DNA of 12,867 bases from Planctomycetaceae bacterium. GTDB taxonomy: Bacteria; Planctomycetota; Planctomycetia; Planctomycetales; Planctomycetaceae. This document shows positions 1 through 10,248 of this stretch, in pieces. The translations under genes and the position numbers were made by a program. The notes under the pieces are model-generated. The model was not told where the DNA came from. It did not search any database and saw only the letters and a list, made by a program, of their open reading frames with translations. Position 1 is the stretch's first letter. Each line of letters starts with the position of its first letter. The stretch is taken from positions 12,352 through 25,218 of the forward strand of contig DLVV01000073.1 in assembly GCA_003445035.1 (NCBI GenBank), given 5' to 3'.

Positions 1-1442
1 AAGACCGAGTCACCGGTGCGGACCAGGTCACCCTGCAGCGATCCATCGGCGGTGGAGAAGAGCTTGATTTCACCGATCTGTCCGGGGGTTCCGGCGGCGA
101 CGGCCATCTGCTTGCCGTCGGCCGAGTAGGTGATGTCATAGACTCGCTCGGCGACGTTGGTGATCCGGCGGACCATTTTTCCGTCTGCGGGATTCCAGAG
201 AATCACCTCGTGATAACCCGAACTGGCCAGTTGTTTGCCGTCGGGGCTGAAGGCGACCGCGGTGACGGGCACCGGGACGCGATAGGCCTTGGGGGGCATC
301 GGCTGGGGCCGCTTGGGGACGATTGCGATCAGGGGGTCGTTGACGCCGACTCCGGCGTTGAGTCCCGCGCCGGTGTTGATCCATTTCTTGATCAGCTTGA
401 TCTGATCGGCCGTCAGCGGGTCGGCGTCCTTGGGCATCGAACCGTCTTCGATCAGGGCCACCAGGGTGCTGGCATCGGCCTTGCCGGATTCGAATGACAG
501 GCCGCTCTCGCCGCCCTTGAGCGTGGCGGCGAACGAGTCGAGGTTGAGCCGCCCCTTGGCGGTACGGGCGTTGTGACAGGCGACACAACGCTGGGCGAAG
601 ATCGGGGCGATCGAGTCCGAAAACGAGACCATCTTGTTGGTGGCGATCAGGACACTCTCGTACGCCTTGGAGGCCGTGACCGAGGCGAGGGTCTGTGTTT
701 CGAGTGTCGCCTCGGCCTTGGCCAGTTCCGGAGCGAACTTGGTGATGGTCGCTTCTGTGGTTTTCACCTTGGCGTTGGAATCGGTGACGGTCTTCTTGGA
801 CGTGGCGATCGTGACGTTGGTCTTTTTCAGCGTGTCGTTGGCGGCCTTGGCCGTCGTGGTGGCCTTGGTGGCCTTGTCCATGGCGGCCTTGGCCCGCTTC
901 TGGGCGTCGACGAGTGCCTTGGCGGCGGTGGCCGCTTCCTTGTCGGCGGCGGTCTTGGCGTCGGTGGCCTTCTTGGCCGCATCGGTCTGTGGCTTGACGT
1001 TCTTCTCGGCGGCCTTCTGGTCGTTGGTGGCCTTGGCGACGGCGGCCTTCAGCTTGGCCACCTCATCCTTCATGCCCTGGGCCTTGGTCCGCGCGGCCTT
1101 GGCAGCAGCGGCAGCGGCCTTCTGCTGGGTCGCGATCGCATCGGCCTTTTTCTTCAATTCGGCTTCCTGCAAAACAGCGATCTTGGCCGTGGCGGCCTGT
1201 TGGGCCTTCAGGGCTGTGGCAGCGTCGGAGACGGCCTTCTGGGCCTTCGTGGCACTGGCCTTGAGCTTGTTGAGCTGGGCTTCAAGCTGCTTCGCCTTGG
1301 CGACGGCGGCCTTGAGTGCTTCGGCCGGAGACGGCTTGCCTTGAGCGACGGCCGAGAGGCTGGGGCCGATCACGACGGCCAGCGACAGGACGCTGGTCAA
1401 CAGGATCGGGGTCAAACATCTGGAAGGCCGGTTGTCTCGCAT
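1..1442 (-). CDS. Secreted coiled-coil / cytochrome c / WD40 protein, C-terminus cut off by window edge
   Basis: The first 480 codons are visible. Residues 1-33 look like a Sec signal peptide: Arg-rich start, hydrophobic stretch about 10-26, and an A-V-A/Q cleavage site at 31-34. Residues about 36-265 are a long Ala/Lys-rich, low-complexity coiled coil with almost no Gly, Pro or aromatics. A single c-type haem site CVACH follows at 286-290 within the context F-S-D-S-I-A-P-I-F-A-Q-R, typical of the planctomycete cytochrome c domain (PSCyt1-like). WD40 repeats begin near residue 390 (VAFSPDGKQLASSG, then YSADGKQMAVAAG) and continue past the edge. The ATG at 1442-1440 is chosen because AAAGGG (1454-1449) sits 6 bases upstream and the signal peptide starts there. 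The protein is probably exported and may be an electron carrier or redox-linked scaffold; its partner and substrate are unknown. The architecture is clear, the function is not. Confidence 0.85.
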   Translation of the reverse strand, partial: MRDNRPSRCLTPILLTSVLSLAVVIGPSLSAVAQGKPSPAEALKAAVAKAKQLEAQLNKLKASATKAQKAVSDAATALKAQQAATAKIAVLQEAELKKKADAIATQQKAAAAAAKAARTKAQGMKDEVAKLKAAVAKATNDQKAAEKNVKPQTDAAKKATDAKTAADKEAATAAKALVDAQKRAKAAMDKATKATTTAKAANDTLKKTNVTIATSKKTVTDSNAKVKTTEATITKFAPELAKAEATLETQTLASVTASKAYESVLIATNKMVSFSDSIAPIFAQRCVACHNARTAKGRLNLDSFAATLKGGESGLSFESGKADASTLVALIEDGSMPKDADPLTADQIKLIKKWINTGAGLNAGVGVNDPLIAIVPKRPQPMPPKAYRVPVPVTAVAFSPDGKQLASSGYHEVILWNPADGKMVRRITNVAERVYDITYSADGKQMAVAAGTPGQIGEIKLFSTADGSLQGDLVRTGDSV

Positions 1443-1470
1443 GTCATTCCCTTTGATTCGATGAAGTCCA

Positions 1471-1491
1471 TTCCGCCTGTCGCAGGCGGAA
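1471..1491. repeat. Perfect 9-bp inverted repeat in the leader of the coiled-coil cytochrome gene
   Basis: TTCCGCCTG and CAGGCGGAA are exact reverse complements separated by TCG, giving a GC-rich stem of 9 bp with a 3-base loop. It lies 28 bases upstream of the ATG at 1442, so if transcription starts further upstream it forms in the 5' leader. There is no T-run on either side, so it does not look like an intrinsic terminator. It could be a leader hairpin or one copy of a dispersed palindromic (REP-like) element. One copy in one window cannot decide between these. Confidence 0.6.
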
Positions 1492-1710
1492 CGGTCGCCA
1501 AAGTCTTTGTCGTTTACCGGAGTTCCGCAACCGGATCTCAGTGAGAATCTCGGTGAGGCGGGAGAAGTTGGACGGTTTTGCGGGTGGGATGGTTTGGGTG
1601 GGTTTTGTCCAGCATCCGCGCACCGGGGGGCATTGTCAAGAGGTGCCCGGGAGGAGAGCGGCAGTCGTGGCGGTGGATACGGACCGGTAGCGGGGGAGCA
1701 GGAGTTGCTG

Positions 1711-1753
1711 GGCCGCGTCGAGAGAACTCGCGGCCATTCCGACAGTTGTCGGA
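1711..1753 (-). terminator. Tandem hairpins directly after the 29-residue gene, possible terminator or 3'-end stabiliser
   Basis: Reading the minus strand, TCCGACA and TGTCGGA (1753-1738, 2-base loop) begin on the very next base after the TAG stop at 1754. Two bases later GGCCGCG and CGCGGCC (1735-1711, 11-base loop) form a second 7-bp GC stem. Neither is followed by a T-run, so Rho-independent termination in the classical form is not supported. The position suggests a transcript 3' end or protection from exonucleases. Confidence 0.4.
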
Positions 1754-1843
1754 CTACTTCTTTTTGTGGCGGATCTTGCTGCGCATCCGTCGCTTTTTGC
1801 GACCGATCTTGCGGCGACCCTTGCCTGATTTCTTTGTACCCAT
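1754..1843 (-). CDS. 29-residue basic AURKAIP1/COX24-type (mS38/bS22-like) protein
   Basis: The protein is MGTKKSGKGRRK followed by IGRKKRRMRSKIRHKKK. More than half its residues are Lys or Arg and there is not one acidic residue. The K-K-R-R-M-R-x-K-I-R-H-K-K core matches the pattern I know from the AURKAIP1/COX24 domain, present in the mitochondrial small-subunit protein mS38 and in the tiny actinobacterial ribosomal protein bS22. By analogy it probably binds rRNA on the small ribosomal subunit; that is inference. The frame stays open upstream for 46 more codons, but that extension has ordinary composition, would overlap the promoter at 1919-1947, and is unlike the family, so the ATG at 1843-1841 is preferred. 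Upstream is only a weak purine-rich stretch (GAAGAG). It is monocistronic, with its own promoter and hairpins at its 3' end. Confidence 0.8.
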   Translation of the reverse strand: MGTKKSGKGRRKIGRKKRRMRSKIRHKKK

Positions 1844-1918
1844 GAAGACTCTTCGCGAGGAATGTGTCCGTCTCGCTTCCAGGCAAGGTGACACGTCGGC
1901 CCTTGACCGCAAACCGGG

Positions 1919-1947
1919 ACTGTAGCAGGCCCGGGCATGTCGTTCAA
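1919..1947 (-). promoter_or_regulatory. Sigma-70-type promoter for the 29-residue basic protein
   Basis: On the minus strand TTGAAC (1947-1942) is followed after exactly 17 bases by TACAGT (1924-1919). Both hexamers match consensus at four of six positions and the spacing is optimal. Transcription would start near 1912, leaving a leader of about 69 bases before the ATG at 1843. Confidence 0.5.
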
Positions 1948-2089
1948 CTGCGCCACGGTAACACTTCCGGCAACCTTGCACGGCGGCAAACGCTGTTGGG
2001 GATCGTTATCATGGCGGCTTCCGCGTCGCCGAACGATTGACGACTCGGGGTGACATGGCAGGCCAAATGGGAAATACGGGGCGACGACG

Positions 2090-3094
2090 ATGAAATATCG
2101 ATTGCTGGGACGGACCGGATTGCGGGTCTCGGAGATCTGCCTGGGCACGATGATGTTCGGAGGGCGGACCGATGAAGCCCACTCCATCGAGATCATCTCG
2201 AAGGCGATCGACAGCGGGATCAACTTCATTGACACGGCCGACATCTACAACGCGGGGGTGTCCGAAGAGATCACCGGACGTGCGATTGCCGAGCGTCGTG
2301 ACCAGGTGATCCTGGCCACCAAGGGCCGTAACGCCATGGGTGAGGGGGTCAACGACCAGGGGACCAGTCGCGGGTATCTCATGCGAGCCCTCGAGGCGAG
2401 CCTCCGGCGTTTGGGCACCGACCACATCGATCTCTACTACGTTCATTCACCCGACTACGACACGCCGATGGAGGAGACCCTGCGGGCCCTGGACGACATG
2501 GTCCGCTCGGGAAAAGTTCGTTACATCGCCTGTTCGAACTTCCGTGCGTGGTACCTGGCGTTGGCCCTGGGGATCAGCGACAAGAACGGCCTGGAGCGAT
2601 TTTCGTGTCTCCAGCCGCTCTACAACATCGTCAACCGCGACATCGAGGTCGAGGCCTTGCCGCTGTGTCGTGACCAGCAACTGGGAGTGGTCAGTTACAG
2701 CGGACTGGCCCGCGGGATCCTGACCGGAAAGTACGCGACGTACGGAGAGTATCCCGAAGGGTCGCGAGCTTCGTTGGACGATCCTCGGATGGTCCAGGCC
2801 GAACTCCGCGAGGCGAGCATCGTTGTCAGCCAGCAGATCAAGGAGCACTGCGACGGCCGCGGCACTCCCTGTAGCCATTTTGCGCTGGCCTGGTGCCTGG
2901 CCAATCCGATTCTCACCTCGGTGATCATCGGGCCGCGGACAATGGAGCAGTTCGACGACAATCTTGGCTGTCTCGACGTCGAGTGGACGGACGAGGACGA
3001 AGCGGTGGTCGATGCGCTGGTGCCGCCGGGTGAGCACTCCGGCGTCGGTTTCCAGGACTCGGCCTACCCGATCACCGGACGTGGGCGGGGCTAG
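2090..3094 (+). CDS. Aldo/keto reductase
   Basis: This is a full-length 334-residue member of the aldo/keto reductase superfamily, an NAD(P)H-dependent carbonyl reductase with a TIM-barrel fold, probably cytosolic. The catalytic tetrad is visible: Asp48 and Tyr53 in F-I-D-T-A-D-I-Y, Lys78 in ATKGRN, and His119 in YYVHSPD. The cofactor-binding region shows SYSGLARGILTGKY and, near the C-terminus, IIGPRTMEQFDDNLG. The N-terminus (MKYRLLGRTGLRVSEICLGTM) is a standard family start. The GGGG at about 9-12 bases before the ATG is only a weak ribosome-binding site. The sequence resembles the YghZ/Kv-beta-like branch; the natural substrate cannot be told from sequence. It stands alone on the plus strand, and its stop codon touches that of the convergent cytochrome gene. 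Confidence 0.93.
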   Translation: MKYRLLGRTGLRVSEICLGTMMFGGRTDEAHSIEIISKAIDSGINFIDTADIYNAGVSEEITGRAIAERRDQVILATKGRNAMGEGVNDQGTSRGYLMRALEASLRRLGTDHIDLYYVHSPDYDTPMEETLRALDDMVRSGKVRYIACSNFRAWYLALALGISDKNGLERFSCLQPLYNIVNRDIEVEALPLCRDQQLGVVSYSGLARGILTGKYATYGEYPEGSRASLDDPRMVQAELREASIVVSQQIKEHCDGRGTPCSHFALAWCLANPILTSVIIGPRTMEQFDDNLGCLDVEWTDEDEAVVDALVPPGEHSGVGFQDSAYPITGRGRG

Positions 3095-5122
3095 TCACTC
3101 GTAGATTTCGACTATGCGGTCGTTCCGCAACTGGAGCAGCTTTTCAAGTCGTTTCCGGTCGAGTCGTCCGTCGGGTCGGCTGAGAATCTGCGGCCGGCCC
3201 GGCCCGGTCCGGCCAGGGGCACCGAGCAGTTCCTGGATTACCGTGCGACGGTGTTCGGCGGTGCCGTCGAAGTCGTAGTCGAATTTCGTGATTCCCGGCA
3301 CCGCCTTCAGGCTCTGCCATCCGACCCAGCGGACCGCCGGATAGGGGTCGTCAAGAACGTGGGCCAGCCGGGGGGCGATCCAGTCGGTCCCCAACTCCTT
3401 TCCCGACGCCTGGACTGCGGGGCCCCAGCCGAAGTGCCAGGCGGCGATCACCCGCTGGCCCGCGTCGCCGGTGAGCAGCCAGCCAAGCGCCGCCGAGACG
3501 TCATTCCGGTCCGATTCGGGTAATTTCACGCGCGGCTGGTCGTACCAGCTGGTGAGATGTTCTGAGGTCCATTCGAGGGTGCGGTCGAGGTGGCAGAGGT
3601 TACAGGCGTTGGGGCGGGTGTTGGGGCCGGTTGCCGTGACCCGGGGGCTGTCGATCTGGTGAGAACGGATCGCCTTGAACAGGGCGTAACTGGTGTGCGG
3701 CATGTGGCAGTTGTAGCACCGGCTGCCGTCGCCCTGGGCCTGGTGATGGGTGTGAGCTTCGAGCGCTGCGGTCTGGCGGAACTTCGGGTGGCAGGTTGTG
3801 CAGGAGGCATTCGACGTCGCCGCGGGAATCAACTGGTCGTTGGCCGGGGCGTTGTGCATTGAGTGGCACGAGAGGCAGGACATCTGTCGCGAGTGATCGC
3901 CGGTGCCGGCGGGAACCTGGTAGCAGGGAGACCCGAGCAAGCCGTTGTACTCCCGTCCCCCGCTACGGCAGTTGCCGTCGGCCCAGAAGCGGAACTGGTT
4001 GCCCGGAAATCCGTCGTCGAGTTTCAGGAAGCGGGCGAATTGATCGAGATCGTCGCCGGGCCGGTAGGCCAGGCCGGTCTTGAGAAAGTTGCGGCTTCCC
4101 TTCGAGTCGTTGTCGTGATTGACCATGTGGCTGTGGCATTGGCCACAGACCTGCGAGGTCAGTCGCGGCGTGGTTTTGGCGGGATTGACCACGTGGTGGG
4201 TTGGTGGCTTGTCCGGGGTTCCGCCGGTGACATGTTGCTTGAGCCGTCGGCCGAGGTCCTGGTACTTCCTCACGTGGTCCTCGGCCGGACCGTGGCACGA
4301 TTCGCAGGCGATCCCGATCTCACCGACTCGAGTCTTCGAGAAGATGTTTTGTGGCGGTGGACCGAGTCCGGGTTCCCCCCCGGTGGTGTGGCAGTGGATG
4401 CACTGGTGGTTCCAGGTGCGGAAGTGAGAGAGTGCCGGCTTGTCAGGCGGTTGCAGAAACACGTCGTTGCGATGGACCCAGCGGTCTTCACCGATGTGGT
4501 ACCGCCACGGGAACTGCCAGAGTTCGCCGGTCCGGTCGCTGGTGATCCAGAAGACCTGGAAGTGATGCGAACCGGTCGTCAGCATCCCCCGCCGTTCGGA
4601 TCGAGGTGGCTCGTCGACGGCCAGGGCTTCGGGAATTCCAGCTGCCTGGGCCTTGTCCCACTCGGGATTGACCATGTCGACCCAGAATTCGTCGTCTCGT
4701 CGCGACAGCCTGGCGGATTGTCCGTGAGTTTCGAGCTGGTGACGGTCGTCGAAATCCTGCTGGGCTCCGGGAACGACTGTCGACGGTGCGGCCACCTGGG
4801 TCATCGTGCGGTGGTAGGTCTTGTGCCAACTGGCGTATTCGCCCGGGTGACAGCTGCGACAGGTCTGTGATGAGGCATACCCTCGGTCATCGGACCGCCG
4901 TGGGATGTAGGTCTCGGCCAGGACATCGGGAGGAGCGGAGGCGAGGGTCCAGTAGAGCGTGCCGAGTCCGAAGGAGGCCAGGGGGATCAGGACCAGTCCC
5001 GGCGTCTGCCAGGGGGACGGCAGGACGCGTCGGGTCAGCACAGTGGTCGCCGCGGTCACAGACAACAGCAACAGCAGTTCGGCCAAGGGCAACCGGGCCA
5101 GGTGTTGAACGACGTCGGGCAT
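3095..5122 (-). CDS. Membrane-anchored octahaem c-type cytochrome with C-terminal HEAT-like tail
   Basis: The 675-residue protein has eight CXXCH haem-binding motifs, starting at C88, C241, C273, C326, C416, C441, C469 and C507. Two hydrophobic segments (about 12-29 and 42-60) precede the haem region and probably anchor it in the membrane with the haems on the outside. Two further cysteines, C385 and C400, lie between haems 4 and 5 and might form a disulfide. After the last haem, about 580-610 (W-I-A-P-R-L-A-H-V-L-D-D-P-Y-P-A-V-R-W) looks like a HEAT-type helical repeat. The haem region resembles the cytochrome c554-like multihaem group. A role in periplasmic electron transfer is likely; a specific reaction such as nitrite or hydroxylamine turnover is not supported. 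The start ATG follows GAAGGT about 5 bases upstream. It lies 67 bases after trmL on the same strand and could be read from the same transcript. Confidence 0.88.
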   Translation of the reverse strand: MPDVVQHLARLPLAELLLLLSVTAATTVLTRRVLPSPWQTPGLVLIPLASFGLGTLYWTLASAPPDVLAETYIPRRSDDRGYASSQTCRSCHPGEYASWHKTYHRTMTQVAAPSTVVPGAQQDFDDRHQLETHGQSARLSRRDDEFWVDMVNPEWDKAQAAGIPEALAVDEPPRSERRGMLTTGSHHFQVFWITSDRTGELWQFPWRYHIGEDRWVHRNDVFLQPPDKPALSHFRTWNHQCIHCHTTGGEPGLGPPPQNIFSKTRVGEIGIACESCHGPAEDHVRKYQDLGRRLKQHVTGGTPDKPPTHHVVNPAKTTPRLTSQVCGQCHSHMVNHDNDSKGSRNFLKTGLAYRPGDDLDQFARFLKLDDGFPGNQFRFWADGNCRSGGREYNGLLGSPCYQVPAGTGDHSRQMSCLSCHSMHNAPANDQLIPAATSNASCTTCHPKFRQTAALEAHTHHQAQGDGSRCYNCHMPHTSYALFKAIRSHQIDSPRVTATGPNTRPNACNLCHLDRTLEWTSEHLTSWYDQPRVKLPESDRNDVSAALGWLLTGDAGQRVIAAWHFGWGPAVQASGKELGTDWIAPRLAHVLDDPYPAVRWVGWQSLKAVPGITKFDYDFDGTAEHRRTVIQELLGAPGRTGPGRPQILSRPDGRLDRKRLEKLLQLRNDRIVEIYE

Positions 5123-5189
5123 GGCAACCTTCAGAATAGGTTGGCATACGGGTGGGTGGCAACGGAAGTTCGAGCAGCAACGGGGTGGT

Positions 5190-5687
5190 TCAGAGTCCGC
5201 CCAACTGACGGACGGCTTCGTAGACCACCGCGGTGGCGGTGCTGGCCAGATTGAGACTGCGGACTTCCGGGTGCATCGGGAGACTCAGTGTCCGCGCGGC
5301 GTGGGTTTCGAGCATCGCCGCGGGCAGGCCCCGGGTTTCGCTGCCCAGCACGAGCACATCGCCTCGCTGGAACGACGCCTCCCACACCCTGTGGCGTCCC
5401 GATTTTGTCAGGAACCACATCGGTCGGTCGCCGAGACGTTCGAGCAACGCCGCCCAGTTTTCGACCGCTTCCCACTCGACCTGCGGCCAGTAGTCCATGC
5501 CGGCCCGCCGCAGGTGTTTTTCGCTGAGCCGGAAACCCAGTGGGCGGACCAGCCACAGCTTGGCACCAACGGCCAGGCAGGTGCGGCCGATGTTCCCGGT
5601 GTTCTGCGGGATGTCGGGTTGGTGAAGCACGACATGCAGCAGCGGTGAGTCGCGTTGGCCAGTCGGCTCGGAGACCGTCTTGGACAT
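5190..5687 (-). CDS. trmL: tRNA (cytidine/uridine-2'-O-)-methyltransferase TrmL
   Basis: TrmL is a SPOUT-class enzyme that transfers a methyl group from S-adenosylmethionine to the ribose of wobble nucleotide 34, classically in tRNA-Leu. The 165-residue length fits the short, single-domain family. All three signature blocks are present: PDIPQNTGNIGRT at 24-36 with the conserved Asn29 and Arg35, GSETRGLP at 115-122 with Glu117 and Arg119, and RSLNLA at 143-148. These last two blocks build the trefoil knot that holds the cofactor. L-R-R-A-G-M-D-Y-W at 59-67 is also characteristic. The ATG lies 6 bases after the ileS stop, so translation is probably coupled. Two tRNA-directed enzymes side by side suggest a translation operon. 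Confidence 0.92.
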   Translation of the reverse strand: MSKTVSEPTGQRDSPLLHVVLHQPDIPQNTGNIGRTCLAVGAKLWLVRPLGFRLSEKHLRRAGMDYWPQVEWEAVENWAALLERLGDRPMWFLTKSGRHRVWEASFQRGDVLVLGSETRGLPAAMLETHAARTLSLPMHPEVRSLNLASTATAVVYEAVRQLGGL

Positions 5688-5693
5688 CTCGGG

Positions 5694-9287
<3,594 letters not shown>

Positions 9288-9322
9288 GATCGAGCCGGCT
9301 GGGGGAATGCGCGCGAGAGGCT

Positions 9323-9352
9323 ACTGTATGGGGTGATTTGACCTTGGGGCAA
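9323..9352 (-). promoter_or_regulatory. Possible promoter for ileS-trmL
   Basis: In the 106-base gap between the phosphorylase stop and the ileS start, the minus strand reads TTGCCC (9352-9347), 18 bases, then TACAGT (9328-9323). The -10 is identical to that proposed for the 29-residue gene. Transcription would begin near 9316 with a leader of about 30 bases. The match is moderate, and read-through from the phosphorylase gene is equally possible. Confidence 0.35.
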
Positions 9353-9393
9353 GACCGGGAACCGGTGGTCGTCGATGGTGTGGGCCGGTTCGA

Positions 9394-10218
9394 CTAGTTC
9401 AGACGGGCCACGATGCGTGGGATCAGCTCGGCCAGCGTCTGGCCGCCACGGGCGGCCTGTTCGAGCACCATGTCGATGTCGACGGGGTGGAGTTCCTCGG
9501 GCAACCCCATGTCGGTGACGATCGAGAAGCCCAGCACTTTCATCGCCATGTGCCGAGCCACCAGGCACTCGGGCACCGTCGACATTCCCACCAGGTCGGC
9601 TCCCAGGCGTCGCAGCATCCGGTACTCGGCACGGGTTTCCAGGTTGGGACCGGCCACGGCAACGAAGACACCGGATTTCAGTTCCCAGCCCAGTTCCGAG
9701 GCACATTCGCTGGCGACCTGGATCAGTGCCGGATCGTAGGGGTCACACATGTCCGGGAAGCGGGGCCCCAGGCTGTCGTCGTTGGGACCGCGGAGCGGGT
9801 TGTCGCTCAGGAGGTTGATATGGTCGGAGATCGCCACGACGTCGGCGAGTTCAAACTCGGGATTCATCCCGCCCGCCGCGTTGGTCAGGACCAGCGTCCC
9901 GGCTCCCAGGGAACTCATGACCCGCACCGGAAACGTCACCTCGGCCAGGGAATACCCTTCGTAAAAGTGGAAGCGGCCCTCCATGGCGACCAACGGGACG
10001 CCCGCGAGTGTGCCGCAGACGAGTTGCCCGGCGTGCGAAGGGGCTGTCGAGACCGGAAAGTGCGGGATGTCTTCGTAGGCGAAGGTCGTGGCGTTCTCGA
10101 TCTGCTCGGCCAAGCCACCCAGTCCGGTTCCCAGCACCAGTCCGATGGCTGGTTGGGTGGGCCATTTTGCAGAGATGGCCTGGCAGGCTTCGTCGATCCG
10201 TTTCCGCAATTTGCTCAT
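9394..10218 (-). CDS. Purine nucleoside phosphorylase, trimeric PNP/MTAP family
   Basis: This cytosolic purine-salvage enzyme splits a purine nucleoside with phosphate into free base and (deoxy)ribose-1-phosphate. The length, 274 residues, is usual for the trimeric (punA/xapA-like) family. Phosphate and sugar motifs are present: GTGLG at 30-34, SHAGQ at 61-65, [10 protein letters not shown] at 80-89, NAAGG at 113-117, and GMSTVPE at 211-217. Glu194 in [10 protein letters not shown] matches the base-binding Glu201 of human PNP. The usual Asn243 is replaced by Asp236 (I-V-T-D), as at Asp220 in methylthioadenosine phosphorylases, so base preference is uncertain and I give no symbol. GAGGG (10228-10224) lies 5 bases before the ATG, a good ribosome-binding site. 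It is downstream of the acidic 77-residue gene by 30 bases, probably in one operon. Confidence 0.9.
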   Translation of the reverse strand: MSKLRKRIDEACQAISAKWPTQPAIGLVLGTGLGGLAEQIENATTFAYEDIPHFPVSTAPSHAGQLVCGTLAGVPLVAMEGRFHFYEGYSLAEVTFPVRVMSSLGAGTLVLTNAAGGMNPEFELADVVAISDHINLLSDNPLRGPNDDSLGPRFPDMCDPYDPALIQVASECASELGWELKSGVFVAVAGPNLETRAEYRMLRRLGADLVGMSTVPECLVARHMAMKVLGFSIVTDMGLPEELHPVDIDMVLEQAARGGQTLAELIPRIVARLN

Positions 10219-10248
10219 CTGTTCCCTCGACTGTCAGATCATCCACGG

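Larger units (their letters stand above)
1443..1753. other. Intergenic stretch without a gene
   Basis: These 311 bases separate two minus-strand genes. They contain the Shine-Dalgarno site of the left-hand gene (1449-1454), a 9-bp perfect palindrome at 1471-1491, and two hairpins next to the 29-residue gene (1711-1753). I found no convincing -35/-10 pair for the left-hand gene between 1492 and 1700. The short open frames crossing this stretch look random in composition and also run through the tiny basic gene or the reductase gene, so I do not call them. Confidence 0.6.

Noticed and set aside
573..1544. Long plus-strand open frames (323 aa, and 236 aa at 634-1344) opposite the coiled-coil protein
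   Set aside because: They are the antisense of an Ala/Lys codon-biased region (GCC/AAG reads as Gly/Leu- or Ala/Val-rich on the other strand). The minus-strand frame has a signal peptide, CXXCH and WD40 motifs, and continues to the window edge.
1507..1925. Two plus-strand frames of 112 and 115 aa in the gap and across the 29-residue gene
   Set aside because: They have biased, low-information composition and no ribosome-binding site or motif, and they run antisense through a better-supported gene.
2007..2012. TATCAT as a -10 box for the reductase
   Set aside because: It has no acceptable -35 at 16-19 bases upstream, and a single hexamer is not enough.
1636..2244. Minus-strand 202-aa open frame spanning the tiny gene and the start of the reductase
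   Set aside because: It has no recognisable motif and random composition, and it overlaps the reductase start, a promoter and the 29-residue gene in another frame.
3863..4870. 335-aa plus-strand frame opposite the octahaem cytochrome
   Set aside because: It is a GC-rich shadow frame; the minus strand carries eight CXXCH motifs in one uninterrupted frame.
5133..5162. Possible promoter TTGCCA-18-TATTCT in front of the cytochrome gene
   Set aside because: The predicted transcript would start only about 4 bases before the ATG and exclude the GAAGGT ribosome-binding site, so it is not listed as a feature; read-through from trmL is simpler.
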